Part shown: piece after piece, positions 28,801 through 35,631 of the stretch
Layout: every line of letters starts with the position of its first letter
Numbering within the stretch: position 1 is the first letter of the stretch
Assembly: GCA_029211095.1 (NCBI GenBank)
Contig: JARGFS010000003.1
Span: 1 to 51,434, forward strand
DNA from: a bacterium
Lineage (GTDB): Bacteria; Zixibacteria; MSB-5A5; GN15; FEB-12
Direction: 5' to 3'
DNA: 51,434 nt
Position numbers and translations under genes: made by a program
The notes under the pieces: model-generated
Seen by the model: the letters and a program-made list of their open reading frames with translations, nothing else
Databases searched by the model: none
What the model was told of the DNA's origin: nothing

Positions 28801-29208
28801 ATCAAGCTGATCGACAAAAATATTTCAAATGATCTGTTCGCCGCCGGTAACGAGAGTTACCCCCTGTATTCGGCCGAGATTTCAGTTCTCGAAGCAAACC
28901 TCGGCGAGTCGTTTGTGAACTATCCCAATCCGTTTCACCCCTCACTGGGTGAGCAAACAACCATTGCTTACGTGCTCCCCGCTGACGCCCATGTTGATAT
29001 TGAAATATTCACTATTACCGGCAGCCTGGTCGCCCTCATCGCCGACAATCAATTCCGCAGCCAGGGGGCTCATTCCGAAGATACCTGGACCGCACTCAAT
29101 GATCGCGGACTGAAGGTGATCAGCGGAACCTACTATTGCCGCATTACGGCTCGCTACGGTTCCGGGAAAACCGAAGAAGTTCGCAGAAAAGTTGCGGTGA
29201 TCCGATGA
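19879..29208 (+). CDS. Giant multidomain secreted protein with T9SS type A sorting domain
   Basis: The ATG at 19879 begins a signal peptide (METSRLKIVILALLTVVFPASAGA); 3109 residues. Two consecutive beta-helix modules (about 25-303 and 304-575) each open with YYVSP.G or YFVSP.G and close with a DLGAIE-like motif. Eight Ig-like bacterial (Big_2) repeats of about 85 residues follow (578-1286), recognisable by SW/TW...G.IDS.G.F.....G and V..G ends. About 950 residues of longer beta-sandwich repeats with calcium-site-like segments (YFDSDHNRLFDESDSLIG, MNDNALYDSSDSLIG) come next, then a CARDB-like domain near 2235-2335 and four more beta modules. The last 100 residues start with NYPNPFHP (3014-3021) and form the FlgD-like/type A sorting domain of T9SS cargo. 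It is probably a very long cell-surface or filament-forming adhesin. Its stop codon overlaps the next ATG. Confidence 0.88.
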   Translation: METSRLKIVILALLTVVFPASAGATNYYVSPTGSDAADGQTILTPWLSIENGEKTGVLAPGDSIFVLSGSYSRTTGASFPTSGTAVAPIVYTSLGKKRPLIDFGNSGDVAISLVGNHINFKNIAITNGNNSGIEIVGDSIYLFGCQISGFSKQGIRVLGSYNKIVANVVNAVGDRGIENEDSGEFENVFYNNTIYGCGSHGIELHAKIKSSRVFNNIVAANNNDGIRGKVENVYGFNNVWGNLGNDYSDGAVDSAGGISFQPGFVNVLSVRFDLKKNAKEINAGLDIGYPFNGTSPDMGAYEKYNNYFVSPDGNDQNSGRHPDSAWLSIDNGDSTLFPGDTVYVLAGNYSNPVSITDSGTVDEEIFYVGVLDSVTIDGTGNSVTVRISGMCIKWYGIDIASSTTANIEISGSKNRLENCDISNCDLYGLLVTGNENTIQQNRIFGNQNSGLLISGNECIVYNNSFYNNALFGIDALGSTLHQFVNNIISGSATSTGVRADGGSLLSYSILHNLTTPFTGGLSVSSDVTYDDPLFVDAPGSDFNLGSFSPAIDAGVDVGLPYNNSDPDLGAIETGVLAVLQISPVIDSLISDSTYQFDVVALDSSGLPADPGLIVWSHTFSSGVISSGGLFTPDKIGSGVVTVQSLSYPVNGSSAVMTVVPGALSSLSVSPDQDTVSADSTRQFVATGIDIHGNNTGLVGDLTWYVLGDIGTIDSGGLFDAGRVGSGRISVVSSLGASGTSDSIVVTPGALSILSVSPQAAIVVQAESQAFAASGLDSDSNFISDLTDGSVWTTSDPDGSVGGSGTYTAGNIVSSPYYYVKATDGVRSDSAQITVIASGDLTHIRIELADHSVVGDTTLSSDNDSTILYARGYDAGWTLIGDLVVDWTITGVDTIGSLTSSNAPQTNLILTTPGQSVVQATYSGSLTDSTGLITCQPGVASVMTIVPDTMTLTAGETFDFDVVVTDADGNTPGLSLVPAWALLGDIGSMESFGHFSASTVGTGRAVAAAGGLADTSGAINVVAGSLTSLMVVPDSAVIPTDSSLQFSVAGFDLFGNEQSTGNITWSLTSPVGVIDSTGFFVPTSTGITQAIAVSEFGPIDTSAYLEVTPGRLALLTINPDLVNMVTGDSQNFTVSGKDALGYSTAVGGVSWSVTGGIGDITSSGLFTARSIGSGQIVAESSIGGVTDTNSAVVVAAGVPTRLSISPDEIMLALGDSTDFSARAFDEYFNEVSPGELSWSVVGAIGSIDSLGRFQAESAGTGRIAVHSSSFGLYDSTSSVVVEALTVASLPLGDRVVLAGQSDIDILRFQVNNLYSVGKGVEGFRFRMQSTGAGSDAEMLANLDSLHLYRESVSDSLLGSAVVDSDTSLMIFSSLTIPMLDSLTFSVRADVSSFPHDGDFADLLMIPALDVVSSDGSAVAGTDSLNSLGQLLFDGLTRSQITLTPVGLDSIMLTDSMYAIMIIDIPRNGYAGDTLELISVVVDTALGGTVSDQDFDSLVIYSDNGDDIWNGASLEQRLGVLVFTGNRWIRSGLSYELINPLNRLYVAAALSAQPTRGAVVAFGIPLNGIQVTSNNDGPIDYPVGAVDSIVIATSESFAVSVIKGEVQLLVPGELSGALTTIELINNFYDPYQLDSLIFDLEISSIYPETQGIKDSQLDSLLLVVHDISDINQLGSQGTVVSSTFPIDGVAAFDCHNLTLAGAGSPVYLSVQAAVSLESARNGNLVSLSLPDSSRIVLSPSTSIEATYPLQGTLGHQIDRFPLASASAYQMGSQTIFGGQTRLPVFEFRLPGDGYSVDNLRSIRLANRGSLNDGAALTGVSLWYDWEEDGLTANDSLVSTLSYESGEWTVSGVVRTIPSEGSRFIATVDVGNTQFLAGTLEFVLPVGGVTYWSGADGPDDGELGSQESHFLIPTDRVTVISLQGESGEVYPGATIDQLLTFALYNGYAATDTLSIEAITFTNISRSQSGRDWADSSLAQVSLYFDSDHNRLFDESDSLIGTGYFASGQLKMNGLSVSLPPEEISSFFVSAELSLAQIDLDSLAISIEQASDFVFADTGSISVNGDLPLTSGGWNIVNGSVSDQYEMSGLPPTSVTPGDTAVLLMVFRPASNGDRIDTLTSITVENANTTNVASGADISNMNLWMDMNDNALYDSSDSLIGSLSFGASQHWISAALDCEIGRTPPRLLLVADISSGATPNRQFRGKIVTSGCGYRSSNNGPLDQPLLSDRQVTISNAALAISMQNQPERYTVGQTIHHQLTVTNNGLIPLLDVSAYATVSDSLLLTLDSSQIGPVPLVAGVSADFDFYYTALDTGKIVWQFQATADVTGDSSVVLVTDSIEFQRAVSAVPIQFVNSNPTSVTRGQQNVFPLSLTIAHPDTDPISASIRIDSLRIRVEDGSGNGRRADSTLARLVLASGYTNLTILETMPASADLSLIFGEPVVIDPAQQRNFSLLVDIDSAAAAGSFAISIVESSAIVVTDNNSSQPISLAPGLVFPMVTASCRIDNPSANLLLSSEPLLQATVNYGQDDLDLVQLLFTHPGEFGSSPIQVTSMIVNFVDSLLNPISATHLLERLQIRRQQVIVAEVTNFGPMEDSVEVVLNSPLTLNPGEQDSLAIRVSLDDQSLYSNFGLIISDSTRFVVRDLSSHSLIEITTDTSLLATGSVFPIHSGSARLLQPASVGEVCLTTHLPDAVVGGKDSLALVDITLEYPATLGHSSVMIFAADLNVMDSLGRPLNPDRLFDRIGYVVDGQNLTYQPFVGIVNGSAHFTFGSGVRLDPGEQKTISLVGDIEADVPFTNFSVSIPQSEAMDFRDANDTNALPGLVSGASCGGQFPFVTNTADIFLPAGRPLFECRKLPVQVTAPGQEMLKLFEGTLTYDGDGLQGDVSIEGVSGKFVRRLSDGWHTASPGEALTRISVMVDSSLACEDSLLTGDSLQLDFPQPLSISSGEKVTVEIYVSLEDNILLGNYALKFDDSGFIKLIDKNISNDLFAAGNESYPLYSAEISVLEANLGESFVNYPNPFHPSLGEQTTIAYVLPADAHVDIEIFTITGSLVALIADNQFRSQGAHSEDTWTALNDRGLKVISGTYYCRITARYGSGKTEEVRRKVAVIR

Positions 29209-31211
29209 AGAGATTAATTGTCATAACTCTTCTGTTGTTAAGTGTGCCCCTTTCGGTGCGGGGAGGGGAGGCTGGTACCGAAACTCCCTTTGCGATGGGA
29301 GCAGGGGCGGCCGATATATCTCTCTCCGGTTCGGCAATCGCCAGTTCCGCCGGTTGGACGGCAGCTTACTGGAACCCTTCCCGGCTGGCCTCTATTCAGC
29401 AGACGGAGTTAGGGGGATTCCACACCCGACTTTTTGATAGCGATGTTTCTTATCAGTATTTGGGCGTTGCTCACCCAACCCTGGATTGGGGAACTTTTGG
29501 TTTTGGATTGTTCCGCCTGGGGATTGGCGGAATTGAGAAGCGGGATGCATCGAACCTGTACCTCGGCGATATCGAAGACAGCCGCCTGGGACTGCTCCTG
29601 GCCTATGGTCGGGTAATATCCAACTACCGGATTGGACTGGCCCTGTCAATGGAGCACCATTCCATAGACAACTACAAGTCAACTTCATCCCCCGGTCTCA
29701 ACCTGGCTGTTTCGCGGGCGTGGGAGATGGGTGGACGAATCAGGGGTGTTACGGCCGCTCTGGTCATGTACAACGTTTTGAGCCCATCGATGAAATTGGA
29801 TAATGAAGATGTGTCTCTGCCACTCTCCACCGGGGTTGGGGTAACCATTCCAGTACAGCCGAACAGAAATTGGGATCACCTGGTTAATCTCCATCTGACC
29901 TTAAATAAAGTTGATGCGCTGCCGGCCCAGATAGCAGTCGGTGTTGAGTACAGCGTAGGCAATTTGCTGACTCTGAGAGGCGGCGCCAACGATGGAAAGC
30001 TGACCTCCGGGGTCGGACTCAAGCTTATGTCGGTCGGGTTTGATTACGCCTTTGTGGATCGGGACCTCGGCACCCTCCATATGTTCAACCTGACCAGTTC
30101 GTTTGGGAAAAGCAAATCATCCAAACGACAGGAACGAGCGGCCCGCCGGGAACGGGAGTTTAATGAATTGATGTCGCAGCAGTTAACGGCCAGCAACGAG
30201 AAGATGCTGCAGCAGCTCCTGAATCGGGGAGAGGAAGCCCTTGAAGCGGGAGATTTGGAGAAGGCTGAAAGTCAGTATGATCGGGCTCTGTTCCTGGCCC
30301 GTTCTTCCGGTTCAGATACTGCTCAAATCTATTCGACTCTCAACGAGGTTCGCGAAAGATTGAGCGAAGTCCAGCGTTTGCAGCAGTACAACGACCGTCT
30401 TGACTCCGCCCAGGTGAATCTGGCCGCCCATGATTATCTTGCCGCTCGGTACTATGCATCATTGGCTCTTGAATTTGTGGAGAATTCTGATGAGGCTCAA
30501 CAGGTCATAAAGGAAGCCGAAGAAAGCCTGCGGCGTGAGAGCTCCCGCGAGGAGCTAATCAAGCAGCGCACACTCCTTTCTGACTCACTGGTCAGCTACG
30601 GACGCACTGACGAAGCCATCAATGTTCTTATGAGCCTGGTTGAGATAGCGCCGAATGACAACAGTATCCTTATGGCTCTTCGGAGAGCCCAGTTTGAGCG
30701 ACTCCGGGCGAAAGCTTCGCAGGCCTACAGCAATAAGCGGTTGAACAGCGCTCTGGTCAGTCTGGATTCAGCCCTCGGTTACTTCCCCGGACACCAGTGG
30801 TGCGAAGAGATGAAAAGCATGATCACCGGACAGATCAAGTCGATCGACCCCGGTCAGCCAACCAGAAAGTCCGGAAAAAAGACAGTTCTGAGCGCGGAAC
30901 TGCAAAAAGAAGTGTCGGACAGTTATAAGGAGGGGCAACGATTGTTTACTTCGGGGAACATGACCGCGGCTATCGAGAATTGGGAAAAGGTGGAACGGAT
31001 TTTGCCGGACTATGCCTCGGTCCGTGAGTATCTGATCAATGCCTACAAATTTGTCGGCGTCGAGCTGTATAGCCGGGGAGAGCTTGAGGAGGCGGTATCC
31101 ATCTGGAGAAAGGCAGCCTTCCTGCGGCCGGACAACCAGGAGATTGCCGAGTACATCAAGAGAACCGAAAACGAAATAAGAAAACTGAAAGAACTATCCT
31201 ATGAGCAGTAA
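29205..31211 (+). CDS. PorV/PorQ-like outer-membrane protein fused to TPR repeats
   Basis: The ATG at 29205 overlaps the TGA of the giant gene (ATGA), so translation is coupled; 668 residues. After a signal peptide (to about residue 22), residues 25-310 have the PorV/PorQ pattern: PFAMGAGAADISLSGSAIA, AAYWNPSRLA, then repeated beta strands ending in FGFDYAF-like and LGTLHMFNLTSSF blocks. In T9SS, PorV is the shuttle that carries cargo at the outer membrane. The remaining 350 residues are charged, helical and repeat-like (LLNRGEEALEAGDLEKAESQYDRALF and similar), the pattern of tetratricopeptide repeats, which would sit in the periplasm. The fusion and its place behind a T9SS cargo gene suggest dedicated handling of that cargo; this is inference. 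Confidence 0.8.
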   Translation: MKRLIVITLLLLSVPLSVRGGEAGTETPFAMGAGAADISLSGSAIASSAGWTAAYWNPSRLASIQQTELGGFHTRLFDSDVSYQYLGVAHPTLDWGTFGFGLFRLGIGGIEKRDASNLYLGDIEDSRLGLLLAYGRVISNYRIGLALSMEHHSIDNYKSTSSPGLNLAVSRAWEMGGRIRGVTAALVMYNVLSPSMKLDNEDVSLPLSTGVGVTIPVQPNRNWDHLVNLHLTLNKVDALPAQIAVGVEYSVGNLLTLRGGANDGKLTSGVGLKLMSVGFDYAFVDRDLGTLHMFNLTSSFGKSKSSKRQERAARREREFNELMSQQLTASNEKMLQQLLNRGEEALEAGDLEKAESQYDRALFLARSSGSDTAQIYSTLNEVRERLSEVQRLQQYNDRLDSAQVNLAAHDYLAARYYASLALEFVENSDEAQQVIKEAEESLRRESSREELIKQRTLLSDSLVSYGRTDEAINVLMSLVEIAPNDNSILMALRRAQFERLRAKASQAYSNKRLNSALVSLDSALGYFPGHQWCEEMKSMITGQIKSIDPGQPTRKSGKKTVLSAELQKEVSDSYKEGQRLFTSGNMTAAIENWEKVERILPDYASVREYLINAYKFVGVELYSRGELEEAVSIWRKAAFLRPDNQEIAEYIKRTENEIRKLKELSYEQ

Positions 31212-32787
31212 TTCCAGTGATGTCCTCCAGCAGGAGTGGCCGCAATCGTCGGAGTTTAAAAAATCGATCCGGATGGAGTTCTCCATATATATCTCTTCCA
31301 TGATTTTCCTCCTTATGATCATTGCCGGATCGGTCATTATGGATAGATATGTTGATTCGGTTACGCAGGCAGCGGCTGACAAACTTCTGGTACAGGCCCG
31401 TTCCTATTCCGGACCGGCGGGGAAGTTGATCATCTCAACCACCGGACCGGATGCGTTGCTACTTAACAATATCTGTAAGAAACTGGCTGCCGACAACTCG
31501 GACATTATATGGGTTGCTATTACCGGCCGCGAAGACACTCTTTTGGCTCATACCGATATTTCCAAAGTGGCCAAGGGGGGAAGTCTGACTCCGGTAATTG
31601 GGGGAGAATACCCCTCGCTATTGAGAAACGGAGAAGGTTTCAAGTTAGCTGATGAGACTATCAACATCTCTGTTCCTATTGCCGAAGGCGACGTCAAGAT
31701 TGGGCACCTTCACCTGTCTTCATCGGCAGCAAAAATCTCTGAGGCGCGACAGGACTCCATTGTCGCGGTGGCAACGATTTCGGTACTGGCTCTTCTTCTG
31801 GGTCTGCCTCTTATTATGATCGGGCTGCACCGAAAACTCAAACCGATCAGTACGATTACCGATCACCTCAAGGATATCAGATTTGATAACATTCAATTGG
31901 ATATCCCGGTTACCGGCCGCAATGAACTGGGCTACCTGGCTGAGACTCTTCGGGTCATGGGGGGAAAACTAAACGCCGCTCAGAAAGAGATGATTGAGGC
32001 TGAGAGGATTTCCCGCGAGTTTGAAATCGCCCGGGAGATTCAGTCCAGCATGCTTCCTTCGGCCATCCCGACCAACGATCATTACAGTTTCACCGGCTTC
32101 TATCGCAGCGCCAAGGAAGTGGGGGGAGATTACTACGATTTCATTAAACTAAGCGATACCAAAGTTGCCTTTCTGGTGGCCGATGTATCAGGAAAATCGT
32201 TGCCGGGCATGCTGGTCATGCTATTGACCAGAGATATTGTCAAGAAGCATTGCTACCGAACGCATGATCCGGTCTCGCTGATATGCAAAGTCAACCAGGA
32301 ACTGCTGGCTAACATCAAGAAGGGTATGTTTGTAACCATGTTCTATGGTGTGCTGGACTATTCAACCGGAACTTTCAGTTTTGCCTCGGCCGGGCACAAC
32401 CCTCTGATAGTTATGAACGATCACCAGGCGCCGCGCCTGATTAAGACCAAGGGATTCCCATTGGGAATGGTCCCTCCGGACCAATTTGACCGTCGGATAG
32501 AACGGGGCGAGATTGTTCTGAAGCCTCATGACTGGTTGGTCCAGTATACCGATGGTGTAAATGAAGCTCAGAATCAGGACCACCGGGAATATGGAATGGA
32601 TCGGCTGGTCACCCGGTTGCACAACTCTGTTATGTTCGGCCCGGAACAGATGATTGATGCAATTGTGGCAGATCTTGATCAATTTGTAGGTGAACAGCCA
32701 CAATTTGATGACATCACCCTGATAGCTATGAAATTTGGTTTGAAATCTGTCGATAGTAATTCTATGAAGAAGGAAGTGTGCTATTAA
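31201..32787 (+). CDS. Membrane sensor serine phosphatase, RsbU/SpoIIE type, with HAMP domain
   Basis: This 528-residue protein overlaps the previous gene by 11 nt. It has a membrane helix at about 27-47, an extracytoplasmic sensor domain (48-183), a second helix (184-206), a HAMP linker (about 207-262), and a PP2C/SpoIIE phosphatase domain (about 300-515). Metal-binding aspartates are in GGDYYDF (Asp310), VADVSGKSLPGML and FDDITLIAMKF near the end; YTDGVNEAQ is also typical. Such enzymes dephosphorylate an RsbV-like STAS antagonist and start partner switching. That antagonist and a kinase are encoded by the next two genes. The outward-facing domain may sense the state of the envelope or the surface protein. 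Confidence 0.92.
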   Translation: MSSNSSDVLQQEWPQSSEFKKSIRMEFSIYISSMIFLLMIIAGSVIMDRYVDSVTQAAADKLLVQARSYSGPAGKLIISTTGPDALLLNNICKKLAADNSDIIWVAITGREDTLLAHTDISKVAKGGSLTPVIGGEYPSLLRNGEGFKLADETINISVPIAEGDVKIGHLHLSSSAAKISEARQDSIVAVATISVLALLLGLPLIMIGLHRKLKPISTITDHLKDIRFDNIQLDIPVTGRNELGYLAETLRVMGGKLNAAQKEMIEAERISREFEIAREIQSSMLPSAIPTNDHYSFTGFYRSAKEVGGDYYDFIKLSDTKVAFLVADVSGKSLPGMLVMLLTRDIVKKHCYRTHDPVSLICKVNQELLANIKKGMFVTMFYGVLDYSTGTFSFASAGHNPLIVMNDHQAPRLIKTKGFPLGMVPPDQFDRRIERGEIVLKPHDWLVQYTDGVNEAQNQDHREYGMDRLVTRLHNSVMFGPEQMIDAIVADLDQFVGEQPQFDDITLIAMKFGLKSVDSNSMKKEVCY

Positions 32788-33551
32788 TGACTGTTGATTA
32801 CACAAAAAAGAAGATGCTCACATTGCCGGTAGAGATCGGATTTGAACATCAGCAGGAGTTTATCTCCAAATTGAAAGAGTCTGTCAGGCAGACTGAGCAT
32901 GATCTGCTTGTTGACTGTTCAAAAGTTGAACAGGTTACTTCGACCCATGTGAATATGCTCTGGAGAGCCTATTCGCTCTGCAAAGATTACGGTCTCAAGA
33001 TGACCTTGTGCAACCCTACCGAGGGCGTCATTCGGGTCCTCAACGCGCTCGATCTTGGCGACATGTTTTTTATCGAGCAAGGTCTGAAAGACTCAACCGG
33101 CGGGCAGACCAAAGCAACCGAATTTGCAGGTTTGGATGACAGCCTGGAACTGGAAATCAAACTTGAATCCAGGCAAATATCTCTGGGGCTAAAACGTCTG
33201 CAGGAGTTTTTGAGGAGAGTCTCCATCGCTCCCGCCATCCTGGTGGAGATAGAGACAATCTTCTACGAATTAGCTACCAATATAAATCTGCATAGTGGTC
33301 TTTCTAACGGCGATAGTCTGCATTGTTCTGTGGTACTAACTGACAAGAGAGTTACCCTGACCTTTGTCGATGCCGGGGTTCCGTTTGATCCCTCCTCTGT
33401 CGAAGTCGGGTACGATCCCAAGTCTATGATATCAAATTACAAGAAACGCGGACTGGGGCTGGTGATGATTCAACGGATGGCAGATTCTATCAGTTATGAA
33501 CGACGGAATGGCCAACAGAACGTTGTTACGGTTACGAAAGACGGGAGATAG
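32787..33551 (+). CDS. STAS domain fused to RsbW-like serine kinase/anti-sigma domain
   Basis: The ATG at 32787 overlaps the stop codon of the phosphatase gene (TAATG), with AGGAAG upstream; a GTG at 32778 is less likely because its spacing is too short. Of 254 residues, about 1-95 form a STAS-like domain (LLVDCSKVEQVTSTHVNMLWRAY), with Thr-Ser-Thr in place of the usual Ser-Ser-Ala of phosphorylatable antagonists. Residues about 120-250 form a GHKL kinase of the RsbW/HATPase_c_2 type: IFYELATNINLHS (N-box), DAGVPFDP, and KKRGLGLVMIQRMAD (G2 loop). Antagonist and kinase are normally separate proteins, and the fusion may give a self-inhibited or scaffolded kinase. A separate RsbV-like protein follows. 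Confidence 0.85.
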   Translation: MTVDYTKKKMLTLPVEIGFEHQQEFISKLKESVRQTEHDLLVDCSKVEQVTSTHVNMLWRAYSLCKDYGLKMTLCNPTEGVIRVLNALDLGDMFFIEQGLKDSTGGQTKATEFAGLDDSLELEIKLESRQISLGLKRLQEFLRRVSIAPAILVEIETIFYELATNINLHSGLSNGDSLHCSVVLTDKRVTLTFVDAGVPFDPSSVEVGYDPKSMISNYKKRGLGLVMIQRMADSISYERRNGQQNVVTVTKDGR

Positions 33552-33554
33552 CCG

Positions 33555-33893
33555 ATGTCAGACAGTACCATAGTTCAGCAGCAGATTGATGACCATTCTC
33601 TCAACATTAAGACTTCGGAAGTTCTCGATAATAGCAATGCGCACGAGATGATTGAAGTGTTGACCGAGGCACACCAGAGAGGAATTGAAAACGTCACAAT
33701 TGATATGAGTGATCTCTGTTTTATCTCTTCCGCCGGAGTCGGGTCTATCCTTGGTACGGTTGAGCTCTTTCGTGAAACGGGTGGAGATATCCATCTTTGC
33801 AACCTGAGACCGCCCGTGACCCATGTGCTCGAAGTGCTTGATCTGACTGACTATCTGACGGTGCAGAGCGAAGTGAAGGAAGCTGTTGACTAA
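33555..33893 (+). CDS. STAS-domain anti-sigma factor antagonist, RsbV/SpoIIAA type
   Basis: This 112-residue single STAS domain has the phosphoacceptor site in LCFISSAGVGSILG (Ser58 or Ser59), the exact family pattern. It follows the STAS-kinase gene by 3 nt, with GGGAGATAG before the ATG. In the classical scheme the RsbW-like kinase phosphorylates it and the RsbU-like phosphatase restores it; the unphosphorylated form then sequesters the kinase and frees its target. All three partners are adjacent here. No sigma factor gene is part of the run, so the output target lies elsewhere or is not a sigma factor. Confidence 0.92.
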   Translation: MSDSTIVQQQIDDHSLNIKTSEVLDNSNAHEMIEVLTEAHQRGIENVTIDMSDLCFISSAGVGSILGTVELFRETGGDIHLCNLRPPVTHVLEVLDLTDYLTVQSEVKEAVD

Positions 33894-33915
33894 ACAGTCA
33901 TCTTGAGTGAATGGA

Positions 33916-35583
33916 ATGACACCAGAAACAAGACAATTTATAGACAACTACACCGGCGATGAGCTCTCCTTCAAGCGCAATATGATGGCTCTTGATGCTC
34001 TGTCCAAGCTGGCCCGCCGTTTCTCCAACCATCCCGATCTGCAGCACCTCTCTTCATTGCTGCTGCTCACCCTGGCCGGTCAGTTTTCAATCAGCAGTGC
34101 CTTTGCTCTCTACTGTGACCCCAGCCTGTCTGAGTCCGGTTTGGCCTATATGGGACTGGGTAAATTTATGGACCACTCGGACCTGAGAGAGATTACCATC
34201 CCCGATTGTATACGTGAACATTTTGTCTCTCACCCGGACCCGGTTCAAGTAGACGAATATGAATCCATGGTAGCGTGCCAGGAGATAAAGGAACTGTTGG
34301 TAGCCAATCAGGTTAAGGTTGTAGTCCCGCTAGTGCATAAAGATGGTTTGATTGGCATCCTCGGTCTCGGCGAGAAAGTTACTAAAAAAGAGTTTGAAAA
34401 TAACGACCTGGAGATTCTGAGTACGCTGGCGCATTCCCTCACTCCCTTTATCTCCAACTCAATACTTTTCAGGGAGCTGTCCGACCTGAATTGCTGGTAT
34501 GTTGACATCCTGAGTTCAGTCAAGCAGGCTGTTCTCATCTTTGATAGTGACTATCGATTGAAACTGGCCAATCTCTCTGCTGCCAGCATTTTGGAAAAAC
34601 TACGCGAAGATGCCGCTGTCATTGGCAACAATAAGCCAACCATTGACGAGCTATTCTCCCAATCAGCCTTTCCCGGTTGGTCAAGCCGTATCAAAAACGC
34701 CCACATTCTGGGAGCAGCCGGAACACTTGAAAATCTGGTTGCCTGCGTTGGGGAGGACGAGCTGATTTTCAATGTCCGGACGGGCAGTTTCAAAAGAGAC
34801 AACCGCTCAGAGTTCGACATCTTTGTTACGCTCGATGACGTCACTGACCAGAAGGCGAGTGAGCAACGTCTTTTTGAGGTAGAGAAATTTGCTGAAAAAG
34901 GAGTTATGGCCTCAACCATCTCCCATGAATTGAATAACTTCCTCGGCCTCATCCTGGGTGGAACAGAACTGGCCGGTATGGCTCTGGCCAAAGGGAACAC
35001 CGAGAAGGTCGCCGCTACCCTGGAAAAGATCAAAAAGAACGTCGGAAAGATGGAACGGTTCACGGCCGGATTGGTCGACTATACGCGGCTGAACACTAAG
35101 AAGAGTGAAACGAATCTCAACAGTGTCATAACCGATGTGTTATCGTTTGTTGCCGTTCAAAAGAAATTCACTCGTATTGCCATTACCACGGAACTGGCCA
35201 AAGAAATTCCTCCCTTTGTTGTCGATGCCGATCAGATGTCACAGTTGATTATGAACCTGGTGAACAATGCCGCCGATGCCATCATAGATTCCCGCAAACC
35301 GACCAGGAAGATAGCCGTCTCAACCAGATTTGAGAACGGGAATGTTATCCTGGAAATATCGGACAATGGAAAGGGGATTGATCCGGAACTCAAGGGTAAA
35401 CTGTTCAAAGCTCACTTCACTACCAAGGAAAAAGGGCATGGCTACGGGCTGGTCACCTGCTCAAAAATCATTGATAACCACAAAGGGAAAATTGAGATTG
35501 AATCCGAGGTTGGCCAGGGGGCTACTTTCAGACTCTCCTTCCCGGTTGATCAATCAGTCGAGTCACAGCCCTCGGCCGTCTGA
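33916..35583 (+). CDS. Soluble sensor histidine kinase with GAF and PAS-like domains
   Basis: 555 residues from the ATG at 33916; a GTG at 33907 would add three. Residues about 25-185 resemble a GAF domain (HLSSLLLLTLAGQFSISSAFALY... KDGLIGILGLGEK), about 195-320 a PAS-like domain (DIFVTLDDVTDQKASEQRL at its end), then the HisKA dimerisation helix with His337 in STISHELNNFLG. The HATPase domain has NLVNNAADAI, DNGKGID and the GHGYGLVTCSKI loop. There is no membrane helix, so the signal is cytoplasmic. No response regulator is adjacent. It is 22 nt after the RsbV-like gene, as the last gene of the run. The Asn-rich box (HELNN) is typical of NtrB-like and hybrid-family kinases. Confidence 0.9.
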   Translation: MTPETRQFIDNYTGDELSFKRNMMALDALSKLARRFSNHPDLQHLSSLLLLTLAGQFSISSAFALYCDPSLSESGLAYMGLGKFMDHSDLREITIPDCIREHFVSHPDPVQVDEYESMVACQEIKELLVANQVKVVVPLVHKDGLIGILGLGEKVTKKEFENNDLEILSTLAHSLTPFISNSILFRELSDLNCWYVDILSSVKQAVLIFDSDYRLKLANLSAASILEKLREDAAVIGNNKPTIDELFSQSAFPGWSSRIKNAHILGAAGTLENLVACVGEDELIFNVRTGSFKRDNRSEFDIFVTLDDVTDQKASEQRLFEVEKFAEKGVMASTISHELNNFLGLILGGTELAGMALAKGNTEKVAATLEKIKKNVGKMERFTAGLVDYTRLNTKKSETNLNSVITDVLSFVAVQKKFTRIAITTELAKEIPPFVVDADQMSQLIMNLVNNAADAIIDSRKPTRKIAVSTRFENGNVILEISDNGKGIDPELKGKLFKAHFTTKEKGHGYGLVTCSKIIDNHKGKIEIESEVGQGATFRLSFPVDQSVESQPSAV

Positions 35584-35631
35584 GTTTTCTGGAGATCGCT
35601 TTTCTTTCGTATAGGGAGACTCTGTCCCTGC

